This document shows, piece after piece, positions 17,142-24,412 of a stretch of DNA of 52,350 bases. Origin of the DNA: Microbacterium paulum (lineage in GTDB: Bacteria > Actinomycetota > Actinomycetes > Actinomycetales > Microbacteriaceae); NCBI RefSeq assembly GCF_015707995.1, contig NZ_JAAGRY010000017.1, positions 1 to 52,350 on the forward strand. Reading direction: 5' to 3'. The position numbers and the translations under genes were made by a program. A model generated the notes under the pieces. It made no database searches. It had not been told where the DNA came from and was given only the letters and a program-made list of their open reading frames with translations. Position 1 is the first letter of the stretch. Each line of letters opens with the position of its first letter.

Positions 17142-18392
17142 ATGTTCGTTGTCGTGGGTGTGACGGGCGGCATCGCCGCGTACAAGACGGTGCAGCTGGT
17201 GCGTACCCTCGTGACGAACGGCCACGAGGTGCACGTTGTTCCCACCGAAGACGCGCTGCGCTTCGTCGGCACGGCCACGTGGGAGGCCGTCTCGAGAAAT
17301 CCTGTCACGACGAGCGTGCACGACGACGTCGCGCAGGTGCGCCACGTCGCCCTCGGCACCTCGGCCGACCTCGTGGTCATCGCACCGGCGACGGCCAACA
17401 CCCTGGCCAAGATGGCCGCCGGCCTCGCCGATTCGCTGCTCGGGGTCACCCTGCTCGCGACCACGGCGCCCGTCGTCGTGGCCCCCGCCATGCACACGGC
17501 GATGTGGGAGCACGCGGCGACGCAGGCCAACATCACGACCCTCCGCGCGCGCGGCGTGCACGTGGTCGGCCCCGCCGACGGGCCGCTCACCGGCGGCGAC
17601 AGCGGCCCCGGCCGCATGGTCGAGCCGGATCAGATCGCCGAGGCCGCGCTCCGGATCATGGATGCCACGGCGCCGGATGCCACGGCACTGCAGGCGTCCG
17701 CGACCGCCGACCTCGCCGGGCTGAGCGTCGTCGTCTCGACGGGCGGCACGCGCGAACCGATCGACCCCGTGCGCTATCTCGGCAACCGCTCCAGCGGACG
17801 GCAGGGCACCGCGCTCGCCCTCGCGGCCGCAGCCCGCGGCGGCGAAGTGACCCTCGTCGCCGCGCACGTCGACGACGGAGTGCTCGCCGAGGCATCCACC
17901 CACCCCCGCGTGCACATCGTGCGGGTGTCGACGGCCACCGAACTCGGTGACGAGATGACACGGGCCGCGGCGCGCGCGGATGTCGTGGCGATGGCCGCGG
18001 CGGTCGCCGACTATCGGGTCGCCGAGGTCTCGCACACGAAGCTGCGCAAAGAAGACGGCGTGCCGCGGCTCGAGCTGACCACGAACCCCGACATCCTCGC
18101 GGCGCTCGTCGCCGCGCGGCGGCCGGGGCAGACCATCGTCGGCTTCGCCGCCGAGACCGCCGCGACCGAGGCCGAACTGATCGAGCGCGGCCGCCGCAAG
18201 GCCGCACGCAAGGGCGCCGACCTGCTCGTCGTCAACCGCGTCGACTGGGATCAGGGCTTCGAGAGCGCCGAGAACGCGGTGCTCGTGCTCGACGCCGCGG
18301 GCGAGGTCGTCGCCGAGGCCTCGGGCACCAAGCGCGCGGTCGCCGCGACCGTCTGGGACGCCGTGACCGCGCTCCGCACCGCCGAGGCCTGA
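17142..18392 (+). CDS. coaBC: Phosphopantothenoylcysteine decarboxylase / phosphopantothenate-cysteine ligase
   Basis: Bifunctional CoaBC (Dfp), 416 residues, catalysing two successive steps of coenzyme A synthesis. The N-terminal flavoprotein (CoaC) has VVGVTGGIAAYK, the catalytic-His region VRHVALGTSADLVV and APATANTLAKMAAGLAD. The C-terminal CoaB half starts near LSVVVSTGGTREPIDPVRY with the NRSSGRQG loop, and has ADYRVAEVSHTKLRK with the conserved Lys-x-x-Lys-like part and VGFAAET. At the substrate clamp it reads GPLTGGDSGPGRM, without the Cys found in the E. coli enzyme. ATG at 17142. Confidence 0.96.
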   Translation: MFVVVGVTGGIAAYKTVQLVRTLVTNGHEVHVVPTEDALRFVGTATWEAVSRNPVTTSVHDDVAQVRHVALGTSADLVVIAPATANTLAKMAAGLADSLLGVTLLATTAPVVVAPAMHTAMWEHAATQANITTLRARGVHVVGPADGPLTGGDSGPGRMVEPDQIAEAALRIMDATAPDATALQASATADLAGLSVVVSTGGTREPIDPVRYLGNRSSGRQGTALALAAAARGGEVTLVAAHVDDGVLAEASTHPRVHIVRVSTATELGDEMTRAAARADVVAMAAAVADYRVAEVSHTKLRKEDGVPRLELTTNPDILAALVAARRPGQTIVGFAAETAATEAELIERGRRKAARKGADLLVVNRVDWDQGFESAENAVLVLDAAGEVVAEASGTKRAVAATVWDAVTALRTAEA

Positions 18393-18445
18393 GAACCCGC
18401 ACGTAGGGGCTCACGCCCGGACGACAGTCTCACCCAGTCCGCGTT

Positions 18446-18537
18446 CGGTATTCAGTCCGCGCACCCGTCCCACGCCGCCCGCGCCCCGCAATTGCGGTTG
18501 CCCGCGCCCAATCCTCTCGCGCAGAGACTGAATACCG
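18446..18537. repeat. Nested inverted repeats between convergent genes
   Basis: CGGTATTCAGTC (18446-18457) recurs inverted as GACTGAATACCG (18526-18537), extended by GCGC pairs after a small internal loop. Inside the 68-base centre lies a separate perfect 12-bp palindrome, CCGCAATTGCGG (18486-18497). The structure lies after coaBC (plus) and beyond the PTS terminator (minus). It may serve as a bidirectional terminator, but the size is unusual. Confidence 0.6.
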
Positions 18538-18587
18538 TACGCGCGCCGCCCTCGACCGGCGCACGCGCCCGGCCCCCGCGCACAAGG

Positions 18588-18618
18588 GAGGCCGGCGACC
18601 ACGCGGGTCACCGGCCTC
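18588..18618 (-). terminator. Terminator hairpin after PTS gene
   Basis: GAGGCCGG (18588-18595) pairs with CCGGCCTC (18611-18618), continued inside by GACC/GGTC after a one-base mismatch and closed by a 5-base loop. It begins 17 bases past the stop of the PTS gene on the minus strand. Confidence 0.65.
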
Positions 18619-18634
18619 TGCTCGTCTGTGCGGG

Positions 18635-20800
18635 TCAGGCCTTCTTCTGGATGTCGAGCAGCGGCTCACCGTGCGAGACGGGGCCGAGCTTCACCGGGTC
18701 GACCGTGTCGAACGAGTCGCCGTTCAGCACGATCACCGGGGTGATCAGCGGGTAGCCCGCCTTCTCGATCACGGCGCGGTCGAAGGTGACGAGCGGGGTT
18801 CCGGTTTTGACGCGGTCACCGTTCTTCACCTTGACGTCGAAGCCTTCGCCCTTCAGGTTGACGGTGTCGATGCCGACGTGGATCAGCACCTCCACCCCAT
18901 TGTCGAGCTGCAGACCGAACGCGTGACCGGTGGGCTGCGCGGCGACGACGGTGCCCGCGCCGGGCGAGTACACCGTGTCACCGGTCGGCTCGATCGCGAC
19001 GCCCGGGCCCATCACGCCGCCGGCGAAGACCGGGTCGGGCACCGCGTCGAGCCCCACGGCGGTGCCGTCGAGCGGCGACGCGAGCTGCACGAGCGCGCCG
19101 ACATCGGTCGCCGCGCCCTCACCCTTGGTCGCGAGTGCGGTCGCCGAACCCGCCGCCGCGCCCGCGACGGCCCCCGCGCCCGCTCCGGGCAGCAGTTCGT
19201 CACCACCGGCGACGCTCTTCACCGCCGCGGCCTCGTCAGCGGCCCCGCCGACGATGCGCGCGTCGTCGGCCGCGACCGCTCCGGCCAGCGCCGGTGCCGC
19301 ATCGGCCGGGTTCTTGTAGCCCGACACGATCACGAGCACCATCGCGACGATGAAGGCGCCGGCGACGGCGATCAGGTACAGCCCGATCGGGTCGAAGGCC
19401 GGAATCGTCAGCAGCGAGGTGAACACGAACGCCTGGGTCGTGATGCCGTTCTTCAGGCCCAGCACGAGCGAGCCGATACCGATGATGAGGCCACCGGTGA
19501 GGCATCCGACGAGCATGCGTGGATAGATGCGCTTGTAGCGCAGATGGATGCCGTAGAGCGAGGGCTCCGAGATACCGCCGAGCAGGCCGGCGGCGAGCGC
19601 ACCCGTCGCGGTCTGGCGCATCTGCTTGTCCTTCTCACGCCACGCGAGCACGAGCACACCGGCGGTCGCGCCGAAGCAGGCGAAGTTCCACGCACCCATC
19701 GGGCCCTGGATGAAGTCGTAGCCGAGGGTCTGGATGTTCAGCAGCATGATCGCGTTGATCGGCCAGTGCAGGCCCAGCGGCACCATGAACGGGTACGCCA
19801 GCGGAATGACGATCGCGAAGATGAACGGAGAGAACGTGTTGATGGAGCTCAGCAGGTTGGCCAGCGCCGCGCCCGCGTAGACGCCGATCGGGCCGATGAG
19901 GAAGGCCGTCAGCGGGATCATGATGAGCATCGCGAGGAACGGCACGAAGATCAGCTGGATGTTCTCGGGGATGATCTTCTTCAGCCCCTTGTAGACGAGG
20001 CCGAGCACGGCCGCCATGAGCAGCGGCGGGAACACCTGCGAGCTGTAGTCGAAGATCGTCAGCGGCACCCCGAAGATGGGGATCGTCGTGATCTTCGACC
20101 CGAGGAACTCGGACTGGGTGGCCGCGTCGTTCTGGCCGAGGTCGGTGAAGGCCGGCAGCATCATGACCGCCATGATCGCGAAGCCCACCCACGGGTCGGC
20201 GCCGATCTTCTGCGAGGCGTTGTAGGCGACCATGAGCGGCAAGAAGACGAACACGCACTGCCACATCAGGTTCACGAACTGCCACGACGGCGGCAGGGTG
20301 ACGCCCGGCGAGTTCCAGGCCGGGATCACATCGAGCGTCGCCATGAGCGCCATGAAGGTGATGAACAGGGATGCCCCGAGGAGCGCGCCCAGGATCGGGC
20401 GGAAGGAGTCGGAGAGGAACTCGAACAGGGTGTCGAGCCACGCGTTCGTGCCGCGCGGCCCCTTGGCGCGCTCGCGCGCCTTGATGTCGGCGTCGCTCTC
20501 GCCCGCGCCGCCACCGCCGGACGCGGCCGCGCCGCCGCCCGTGCCGACGCCCGCCATCGCGGGCAGCGCCATGATCTCGTTGTAGACGTTCTGCACGCCG
20601 CCCCCGATGACCACCTGGAAGCGGTCGCCCGACTGCGGCACCGCTCCGAGCACGCCGGGGATCTTCTCAGCCGTGTCTTTGTCGGCTTTGTCGCCGTCTT
20701 TCAGTTGGAATCGCAATCGCGTCGCGCAGTGCGTGAGGCTCTCGATGTTGCCGGGACCACCGACCGCATCGACGATCTCTTTCGCGGGTTCATATGCCAT
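18635..20800 (-). CDS. PTS beta-glucoside-type permease, EIIBCA fusion
   Basis: A 721-residue sugar phosphotransferase permease with domain order B-C-A, as in BglF. EIIB is N-terminal with the phosphorylated Cys25 in LTHCATRLRF. EIIC (about 120-480) has ten or so helices, with LDTLFEFLSDSFRPILGALLGA at its start and LLGGISEPSLYGIHLR, a motif region of the glucose/glucoside EIIC family. After an Ala/Gly-rich linker (about 500-570) comes a Crr-like EIIA with the active His641 in VLIHVGIDTVNLKGEGF. It imports and phosphorylates a beta-glucoside, sucrose or trehalose-type sugar; the exact sugar is not determinable. No antiterminator or glycosidase gene is adjacent. Start ATG 20800. Confidence 0.92.
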   Translation of the reverse strand: MAYEPAKEIVDAVGGPGNIESLTHCATRLRFQLKDGDKADKDTAEKIPGVLGAVPQSGDRFQVVIGGGVQNVYNEIMALPAMAGVGTGGGAAASGGGGAGESDADIKARERAKGPRGTNAWLDTLFEFLSDSFRPILGALLGASLFITFMALMATLDVIPAWNSPGVTLPPSWQFVNLMWQCVFVFLPLMVAYNASQKIGADPWVGFAIMAVMMLPAFTDLGQNDAATQSEFLGSKITTIPIFGVPLTIFDYSSQVFPPLLMAAVLGLVYKGLKKIIPENIQLIFVPFLAMLIMIPLTAFLIGPIGVYAGAALANLLSSINTFSPFIFAIVIPLAYPFMVPLGLHWPINAIMLLNIQTLGYDFIQGPMGAWNFACFGATAGVLVLAWREKDKQMRQTATGALAAGLLGGISEPSLYGIHLRYKRIYPRMLVGCLTGGLIIGIGSLVLGLKNGITTQAFVFTSLLTIPAFDPIGLYLIAVAGAFIVAMVLVIVSGYKNPADAAPALAGAVAADDARIVGGAADEAAAVKSVAGGDELLPGAGAGAVAGAAAGSATALATKGEGAATDVGALVQLASPLDGTAVGLDAVPDPVFAGGVMGPGVAIEPTGDTVYSPGAGTVVAAQPTGHAFGLQLDNGVEVLIHVGIDTVNLKGEGFDVKVKNGDRVKTGTPLVTFDRAVIEKAGYPLITPVIVLNGDSFDTVDPVKLGPVSHGEPLLDIQKKA

Positions 20801-21063
20801 GGTCGGTGCTCCCTGTCCTCGGCCAAAGTCACTTTCGTGCGCGACTCTATACCGGCTCAGGGGCCCACTGATAGGGGCCGTGCCGGACATAACCCACCCC
20901 TTTTCGAGAGGTCGCGCCGCGCACCCGCGTACAGGCTTCATCCAGGAACCACACCCGGGATGTCCAGAAAGTGTTGCAAACCTGTGACCTTCGCGCCCAC
21001 CCGAGGACGCACGCCGCCGGTTGCTTTCTGCCACCGCGGTGCTGATTCACCGGAAGTACTTCT

Positions 21064-22011
21064 ATGCCCCGCTTCAGTCTCCGCTCCGCCACGCCCGTTC
21101 TCGTCTGCGCAGGCCTCGTCGCCGGCATGCTCGCCACCACCGGCGCAGCGCTGCCCCCGAACAGCGACACGACGGCTGCGGCCGCCGCCGATCACTCCGA
21201 GCGCATCTCCGCTCCGCTCAGTGCGATGACCGAAAAGGGTGCCTCGGCGCTCGTCGACGCACGCAACGCCGTCGCCGAAGCGCGCAACGTCGCCGACGAC
21301 ATCGCCTCGTCGGGGCTGACGGTGAATGCCTCCAGCACCGTCGTCGACACTCGCGCCCTGAGCACCTACATCGACAAGCTCGGCGACCTCGACCTCATGC
21401 CGACGCTGCTGATCCCGGCGCTCACGACCGACACGACCGCCGAGATCCAGTCGGTGCGCGTGCAGACGGCGACCCTGCGCGGCAAGCTCGACGCCGCGAT
21501 CGCCAAGAAGGCCGAAGAAGAGGCCGCCACCAAGGCTGCCGCTGAGGCCGCCGCCGCGCAGGCCGCTGCCGAAGCCGCCGCCGCCAAAGCCGCTGCAGAC
21601 GCCGCAGCCGCTGCGGCCGCCGCCGCAGCCGCAGCCGCAGCCGAGACGAGCTCGTCGTCTTCGTCTTCGTCGTCGGTGTCGGTGCCCTCGGTCGACGTCA
21701 ACGTCGACCCCGCGTCGGCGCAGGGCATCGCCCGCACGATGATGGCCGCCAACTACGGCTGGGGCGACGACCAGTTCGCGTGCCTCGTGTCGCTGTGGAA
21801 CCGCGAGTCGGGCTGGCGCGTGAACGCCGCCAACTCGAGCGGCGCCTACGGCATTCCGCAGGCCCTCCCCGGCAGCAAGATGGCCTCGGCCGGCGCCGAC
21901 TGGGAGACCAACCCCGCGACGCAGATCGCGTGGGGCCTCGGCTACATCTCGGGCCGCTACAGCAACCCGTGCGGCGCCTGGGCGCACTCCGAATCGAGCG
22001 GCTGGTACTGA
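21064..22011 (+). CDS. Secreted lytic transglycosylase (SLT/resuscitation-type domain)
   Basis: A 315-residue exported cell-wall hydrolase. It has an N-terminal signal segment (SATPVLVCAGLVAGMLATTGAA), a helical region, a coiled Ala/Glu/Lys-rich stretch followed by nearly pure Ala (about 160-198), a Ser-rich linker, and a C-terminal transglycosylase-like domain with catalytic Glu248 in LWNRESGWRVNAAN, plus SSGAYGIPQALPG. This would cleave peptidoglycan glycan strands with 1,6-anhydro product formation. The Ala-rich helix and linker probably space the enzyme in the wall. A strong intrinsic terminator follows at 22041. Confidence 0.9.
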   Translation: MPRFSLRSATPVLVCAGLVAGMLATTGAALPPNSDTTAAAAADHSERISAPLSAMTEKGASALVDARNAVAEARNVADDIASSGLTVNASSTVVDTRALSTYIDKLGDLDLMPTLLIPALTTDTTAEIQSVRVQTATLRGKLDAAIAKKAEEEAATKAAAEAAAAQAAAEAAAAKAAADAAAAAAAAAAAAAAETSSSSSSSSSVSVPSVDVNVDPASAQGIARTMMAANYGWGDDQFACLVSLWNRESGWRVNAANSSGAYGIPQALPGSKMASAGADWETNPATQIAWGLGYISGRYSNPCGAWAHSESSGWY

Positions 22012-22040
22012 TCGGCTCGCCGCGTCAGACGCGCTAGATT

Positions 22041-22082
22041 GTGGGCGTGGCATCCGTCGATGGATGCCACGCCCACTTTCTT
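22041..22082 (+). terminator. Intrinsic terminator after lytic transglycosylase gene
   Basis: Perfect 15-bp stem: GTGGGCGTGGCATCC (22041-22055), loop GTCGAT, complement at 22062-22076, followed by TTTCTTC. It argues that GTG 22041, although an open start, is not the start of the next gene. Confidence 0.88.
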
Positions 22083-22097
22083 CGCCGGCGGCGACCC

Positions 22098-22415
22098 TTG
22101 GTAGAGACGGTCGAGTCGTTCTTCACCGTGATCGCGGTGGTCTTCGGCCATTCTGCTGGGACTCGAGATCCTCGTCGCGGCAGATCTCATCCGTACGATC
22201 ACTTCGAAGCCCTCGATCGAAGACGCGCTGATCCTCGGGCTCATCGTGCTGATCCGCAGCGTGCTGTCGATGTCGATCCAGATCGAGATCGAAGGCGTGC
22301 TGCCGTGGCGGAAGGCACTGCTCACGAGCGGGGCGCAGGTGCTCGGCGATGCGGTCGCGCGCGACCGCGCGGCATCCGTCGCGGCTTCTGCGGCCCCGCT
22401 GAGACCGACGTCTAA
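22098..22415 (+). pseudogene. DUF1622-like membrane protein, frameshifted
   Basis: The first frame, from a possible TTG at 22098, reads VETVESFFTVIAVVFG. The conserved continuation lies one frame away as ILLGLEILVAADLIRTI, then EDALILGLIVLIRSVLSMS and EIEGVLPWRKALL, typical of small DUF1622/PsiE-like membrane proteins. Removing one C from GGCC at about 22147-22150 joins the frames as VVFGILLGLEI. The C-terminus is also unclear: the second frame runs on into csbD, while the first frame stops at 22413-22415 after GPAETDV. Start and end are therefore approximate. Confidence 0.65.
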
Positions 22416-22501
22416 GCCTTCGCCGGCCCGCCGTCAACCCCCTGTCTGCAGAGCCTGCCGCGACGTACGTTCGAGGTATTCGCGACAGAGAGGGGATCCC
22501 C

Positions 22502-22672
22502 ATGGGACTCGACGACAAGATCAAGAACGCGGCAGAAGACCTCGGCGGCAAGGCCAAGGAAGGCTTCGGCAAGGTGACCGGCAACGAGAAGCTCGAGGCC
22601 GAGGGCCAGGCCCAGCAGGTCGAGGCCGACGTCAAGAAGGCCGCCGAAGACGTGAAGGATGCCTTCAAGTAA
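22502..22672 (+). CDS. CsbD family stress protein
   Basis: A 56-residue hydrophilic protein beginning MGLDDKIKNAAEDLGGKAKE and containing GKVTGNEKLEAEGQ, the CsbD signature, ending in VKDAFK. The family is small, helical, often sigmaB-dependent in Gram-positive bacteria, and of unknown biochemical role. GAGAGGGG lies upstream of the ATG at 22502 with good spacing. A perfect terminator follows 20 bases after the stop, so it is monocistronic. Confidence 0.92.
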   Translation: MGLDDKIKNAAEDLGGKAKEGFGKVTGNEKLEAEGQAQQVEADVKKAAEDVKDAFK

Positions 22673-22691
22673 GTCACTCCCCCATATACGG

Positions 22692-22723
22692 AAGGCCCCC
22701 GTCGATTCGTCGACGGGGGCCTT
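22692..22723 (+). terminator. Intrinsic terminator with UUCG tetraloop after csbD
   Basis: A perfect 14-bp stem, AAGGCCCCCGTCGA (22692-22705) with its complement at 22710-22723, closed by a TTCG tetraloop. The T-rich end is short (CCTTTCG). It lies between csbD (plus) and corA (minus, ending 22748), and can act in both directions. Confidence 0.9.
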
Positions 22724-22747
22724 TCGCCTGTGCTGACGCGGCGCGCG

Positions 22748-23796
22748 TCACATCCACTTCGCGCGTTTGAAGATGAGGTAGAGCGCCGCCGCGAACGCGA
22801 CCATCAGCGCGACCGCCACGGGGTAGCCGAACGCCCAGTGCAGCTCGGCATGACGTCGAAGTTCATGCCGTAGATCGCGGCGATCAGGGTCGGGGCGAAC
22901 AGGATCGCCGCCCACCCCGAGATCTTCTTCATGTCTTCGTTCTGGCGCTGCGCGACGAGGGTCGCGTTGACGGTGAGGATCTGCGTGAGCGCCTCGCGCA
23001 GTTCGGCCGCGCGCACGGTGACCCGCGAGAGGTGGTCGGCGACGTCTTGCAGGTACACCCGCAGGTCGTCGGGCACGCCGTACTTGCCGAGACCGGCGCG
23101 CAGCGCCTCGACGAGGTCGCTCATCGACGCGGTCGCGTGCTGCAGATCGACCGCCTCTCTGCTGAGGTGGTAGATGCGGGCCGCCGCGGCCGGGTCGCCG
23201 CTGAATACCTGGCGCTCGATCTGCTCGCGGTCGATGCCGAGGCCCCGCACCGGGTCGTACGCGTCGACGATGGCGTCGAGCAGCCGGTACACGACCGCTT
23301 CGGGGCCGAGGCGCAGCAGCTTCTGGTCGGCGAGCAGGGTGCGCTCGCGACGGTCGGGCGTCGTGGCGCGCTCGCCCGTGACCGCGGCGCCGTCGGTGCC
23401 GTCGATCCAGCGGTGGTCTTGGCAGAGCACCGCCACGGCGCGACCGCGCACGAGGATGTGGAACTCCGAGAACTCCACCTCCTCCGACTCGTCGATGTAG
23501 CGCGCCGAACACACCACCAAGAAGAGCAGCTCGCCGTACCGCTCGAGCTTCGGCCGCTGCCCGGCATGCACGAGGTCTTCGACGAGCAGCGGGTGCAGCT
23601 CCCACGCCTCCGCGAGATGCTCGATCTCGTCGTCGGTCGGGGCGGGATAGAAGAACATCGCCATGCGTTCGGTGGATGCCTCGGCGAACGTCAGTGCATC
23701 GATGACCGTCGCGCCGGCGGGGGCCGCGGCATCCACACCGTCGATCACGTAACGCGTGAAGTGCGGCGCGGAGCTCGCCACGGCCTGATCGGTCAC
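22748..23796 (-). pseudogene. corA: CorA-like magnesium/cobalt transporter, frameshifted after GMN motif
   Basis: A CorA-type divalent cation channel: an N-terminal cytoplasmic domain, the helical ERIYHL-type stalk (IYHLSREAVDLQHATASMSD), and a first membrane helix ISGWAAILFAPTLIAAIYG followed by the diagnostic GMNFD. The frame then reads VMPSCTGRS and stops at 22804. One base away the true C-terminus continues as ELHWAFGYPVAVALMV and ends FKRAKWM at 22748. Restoring a G (CCGGAG instead of CCGAG, near 22850) mends the gene to about 349 residues. GTG 23796 is the start, with a GGCGGAG site. It could be a real mutation or a consensus error; without the second helix the channel would not work. 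Confidence 0.85.
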
Positions 23797-23990
23797 GCTC
23801 CGCCCACCGCGGCGACGCGCCGAATCGAGAAAGCGGTGCTGCCGGCATCGGTGCGGGGACGGCTCATCTCGATCTCCCTCTGCGGGCACGTACGGGGACG
23901 TGCCCGAGCCTATGCCGAGACGGGGCTTGGCGGAGGGCGGGAGTGCGCGGTGGCGCCCGCGCCTCTCCCCTATGAACCAGCCATGTCCGA

Positions 23991-24086
23991 TCTCACGAAA
24001 GTTGTCGGCTGGTGAGACGGAGCAGCCCCGGAAAGACGGGTGACTGATGCGGCACCGAAAGCGCCCGTTGTCTCACGAAACTTGTC
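23991..24086. repeat. Two IS-end-like motif copies at the left island border
   Basis: TCTCACGAAAGTTGTC at 23991-24006 and TCTCACGAAACTTGTC at 24071-24086, 14 of 16 matching or better. Four further copies lie at 44480-44621. The 23988-24020 segment resembles 44523-44555 closely, including a following TGAGACG. They look like ends of an insertion sequence whose body is gone; family assignment (IS481-like) is a guess. Confidence 0.6.
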
Positions 24087-24125
24087 GGTAATCGCGTTTC
24101 ATCCCGTCCTGCCTAAAACGTCGAG

Positions 24126-24155
24126 CGGACGGTTTCGGCGCGGCAGGTTCCGGCA
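24126..24155. repeat. Left arm of 30-bp inverted repeat
   Basis: CGGACGGTTTCGG, seven variable bases, GGTTCCGGCA. The inverted counterpart is at 28467-28496 with exactly the same 13- and 10-base blocks and the same 7-base spacing. The pair encloses the nuclease, the 13-residue-repeat protein and two small ORFs. Confidence 0.7.
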
Positions 24156-24215
24156 GGGGGTTTCGGTCAGCGCACGGCCGGCGTGTCGTGTGGTCGGCCG
24201 GCGGCCTGGGAGTGG

Positions 24216-24241
24216 CTGCCGGAAACGATCGTTTTCGGCAG
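24216..24241. repeat. 26-bp near-palindrome of the AAACGATCGTTT family
   Basis: CTGCCGGAAACGA followed by TCGTTTTCGGCAG, one mismatch in 13 pairs. It matches the copies at 36131 and 41868 at 22 of 26 positions. It lies inside the left arm region of the nuclease module. Likely an element end or recombinase site. Confidence 0.6.
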
Positions 24242-24412
24242 GGTCTGGGAGCGATGAGCTGTCCGCATTGGGACCTATCGACACCACGATCTACGGACGC
24301 CTCATCTGGAACGAGGAGTCAGTCACCCGCCGAAGCACAATCAGGCGGGCGGCGGACGCTGTGGGGGATCGCCAAACGTGCATGTCCCGGGCAGCGAAGT
24401 ATCGTCGTGGTC

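Larger units (their letters stand above)
23797..24412. other. Core/accessory junction region without genes
   Basis: No convincing gene in these 616 bases. Contents: a 9-bp hairpin CGGGCACGT / ACGTGCCCG (23883-23906) upstream of corA; two copies of an IS-end-like motif (23991, 24071); a cluster of GGTTTCGG/GGTTCCGG elements that includes one arm of a 30-bp inverted repeat (24126-24155); and a 26-bp near-palindrome (24216-24241). This is where ordinary chromosome gives way to mosaic accessory sequence. Confidence 0.7.

Noticed and set aside
18411..18755. Short ORFs on both strands between coaBC and the PTS gene
   Set aside because: They run through the nested palindromes and terminator or overlap the PTS gene, with no ribosome sites and no plausible products.
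20938..22053. Long minus-strand ORF opposite the lytic transglycosylase gene
   Set aside because: Gly/Arg-rich mirror of the Ala-rich plus-strand coding region; the plus strand has a signal peptide and a clear catalytic domain.
22041..22097. GTG at 22041 as start of the DUF1622-like gene
   Set aside because: The first 36 bases would be a perfect 15-bp terminator stem with T tract for the upstream gene; the encoded peptide has no family resemblance.
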